In this document: positions 33,595-34,169 of the stretch, piece after piece
Position numbering within the stretch: position 1 is the stretch's first letter
Layout of the letters: each line of letters starts with the position of its first letter
From: Bdellovibrionales bacterium
GTDB taxonomy: Bacteria > Bdellovibrionota > UBA1018 > CAIMNF01
Assembly (NCBI GenBank): GCA_947462765.1
Contig: CANHQK010000023.1
Location: 1 to 34,169, forward strand
Length of the DNA stretch: 34,169 nucleotides
Direction: 5' to 3'
Position numbers and translations under genes: made by a program
Notes under the pieces: generated by a model
Database searches by the model: none
What the model saw: only the letters and a program-made list of their open reading frames with translations
Told to the model about the DNA's origin: nothing

Positions 33595-34169
33595 ATGTCA
33601 CAAACTTCTATCAAAACCTTCGGTTCCCTCAGTCAAGACGGGGCGCAAGCACCCTCACCGTGGGAACTGAAGGTTTTGGTGAACGATGACAACCTGACTT
33701 ATCTGGCCTTTCACACCAAGACCCAGGAGGCCGTCTGGGTGGACCCTTTGACTGAAGATCTCGAACTCACTATCAGACTTTCCAACGAACTAAGGGACTA
33801 CCGCTTCATTGCAGTCATCGACACTCACACCCATGCGGACCACCTGAGCTGCGCAGGAGACCTGGCCCGAGCCCTCAAGACCCCTCTGGTGATGCATCGG
33901 AATGCACCTTCTTCGCGAGTGGACCTCAGGGTGAGTCAGGACACGCAACTTTCGACTGCGGCAGGCCCCTTGCATTTGTGGCTTACTCCGGGTCACACCT
34001 GGGATGGGCTCACCCCATCCTGGGGCCCCTTTGTTTTCACCGGGGACACCGTTTTTTACGGCGACACAGGAAGAGATGATCTACCCACGGGAAATCCAGT
34101 GGAACACTACGACAGCTTGCAGAAGTTGAAATCCTTGCTGAAACCGGAGCATCTGATCCTACCGGGACA
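33595..34169 (+). CDS. Metallo-beta-lactamase-fold hydrolase, persulfide-dioxygenase-like (3' end cut by window edge)
   Basis: An open frame of 191 codons from ATG at 33595 to the window edge. Metal ligands of the MBL fold are in place: THTHADH with H78, H80, D82 and H83, PGHT with H134, and FTGDT with D151. The VIDTHTHADHLS and FTGDTVFYGDTGRDDL segments are nearest to ETHE1/Blh-type persulfide dioxygenases and glyoxalase II relatives. The missing end should carry the last His, probably right after the LPG at the cut. A persulfide-oxidising role fits the nearby cysK but is inference. There is no Shine-Dalgarno; the promoter places +1 at the ATG. Confidence 0.9.
   Translation, partial: MSQTSIKTFGSLSQDGAQAPSPWELKVLVNDDNLTYLAFHTKTQEAVWVDPLTEDLELTIRLSNELRDYRFIAVIDTHTHADHLSCAGDLARALKTPLVMHRNAPSSRVDLRVSQDTQLSTAAGPLHLWLTPGHTWDGLTPSWGPFVFTGDTVFYGDTGRDDLPTGNPVEHYDSLQKLKSLLKPEHLILPG

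Overview
This is about 34 kb of a Gram-negative bacterial chromosome, moderately G+C-rich (judged by eye, not counted). It encodes outer-membrane and secreted proteins, lipid A/peptidoglycan-type envelope housekeeping genes and RseP, so the cell has two membranes. The mix of a CFI-box outer-membrane protein, many secreted proteins of no recognised family, a histone H1-like protein and a split rpsB-tsf-pyrH-frr-uppS-cdsA-rseP cluster without dxr suggests a Bdellovibrionota or related 'deltaproteobacterial' genome. That placement is an inference and is not proven here. No tRNA, rRNA, CRISPR array, insertion sequence or prophage was recognised.

Left part (1-5970, minus strand): a polytopic GT-C-like membrane protein is followed by two tandem secreted proteins that share a Cys-containing C-terminal domain. 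The second of these runs off the left edge of the window and has an uninterrupted frame of 501 codons. Next, on the plus strand, come a sigma54-dependent activator (6050-7432) and a histone H1-like Lys/Ala-rich protein (7465-7965), which converges on a SAM methyltransferase. A signal-peptide protein is then translationally coupled to a three-gene ABC-2 exporter (9618-12231). Three copies of an 18-bp palindrome precede a parA-parB pair (12436-14405), which ends in a bidirectional terminator.

Middle and right part (14460-29613, minus strand): a ZagA/YciC-like zinc GTPase and a secreted phospholipase-D-like protein lie downstream of a long housekeeping run. In transcription order this run is rpsB, tsf, an intrinsic terminator, pyrH, frr, uppS, cdsA, rseP, tsaB, pssA, a CFI-box/beta-barrel protein, truA and tig. 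It joins translation (S2, EF-Ts, RRF, trigger factor, t6A and pseudouridine tRNA modification) with envelope lipid synthesis (UMP kinase, undecaprenyl-PP, CDP-diacylglycerol, phosphatidylserine) and envelope proteolysis.

Right end (29871-34169): a DUF493 protein, cysteine synthase, a lipoprotein of unknown function, a DUF2237 protein, a small secreted protein and a metallo-beta-lactamase-fold protein cut by the right edge. Cysteine synthase and a persulfide-dioxygenase-like MBL protein sit close together and may both serve sulfur metabolism.

A recurring feature is start codons without a Shine-Dalgarno sequence placed very close behind a -10-like box. In three genes (31160, 33023, 33595) the box is followed by exactly six bases and then ATG, which predicts leaderless mRNAs. 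Other points worth checking are the tandem Cys-rich paralogues, the parA-proximal palindromes, a His-rich insertion in trigger factor, a terminator directly in front of an SD-less pyrH, a 92-nt truA/tig overlap and a CFI-box domain fused to an outer-membrane barrel.
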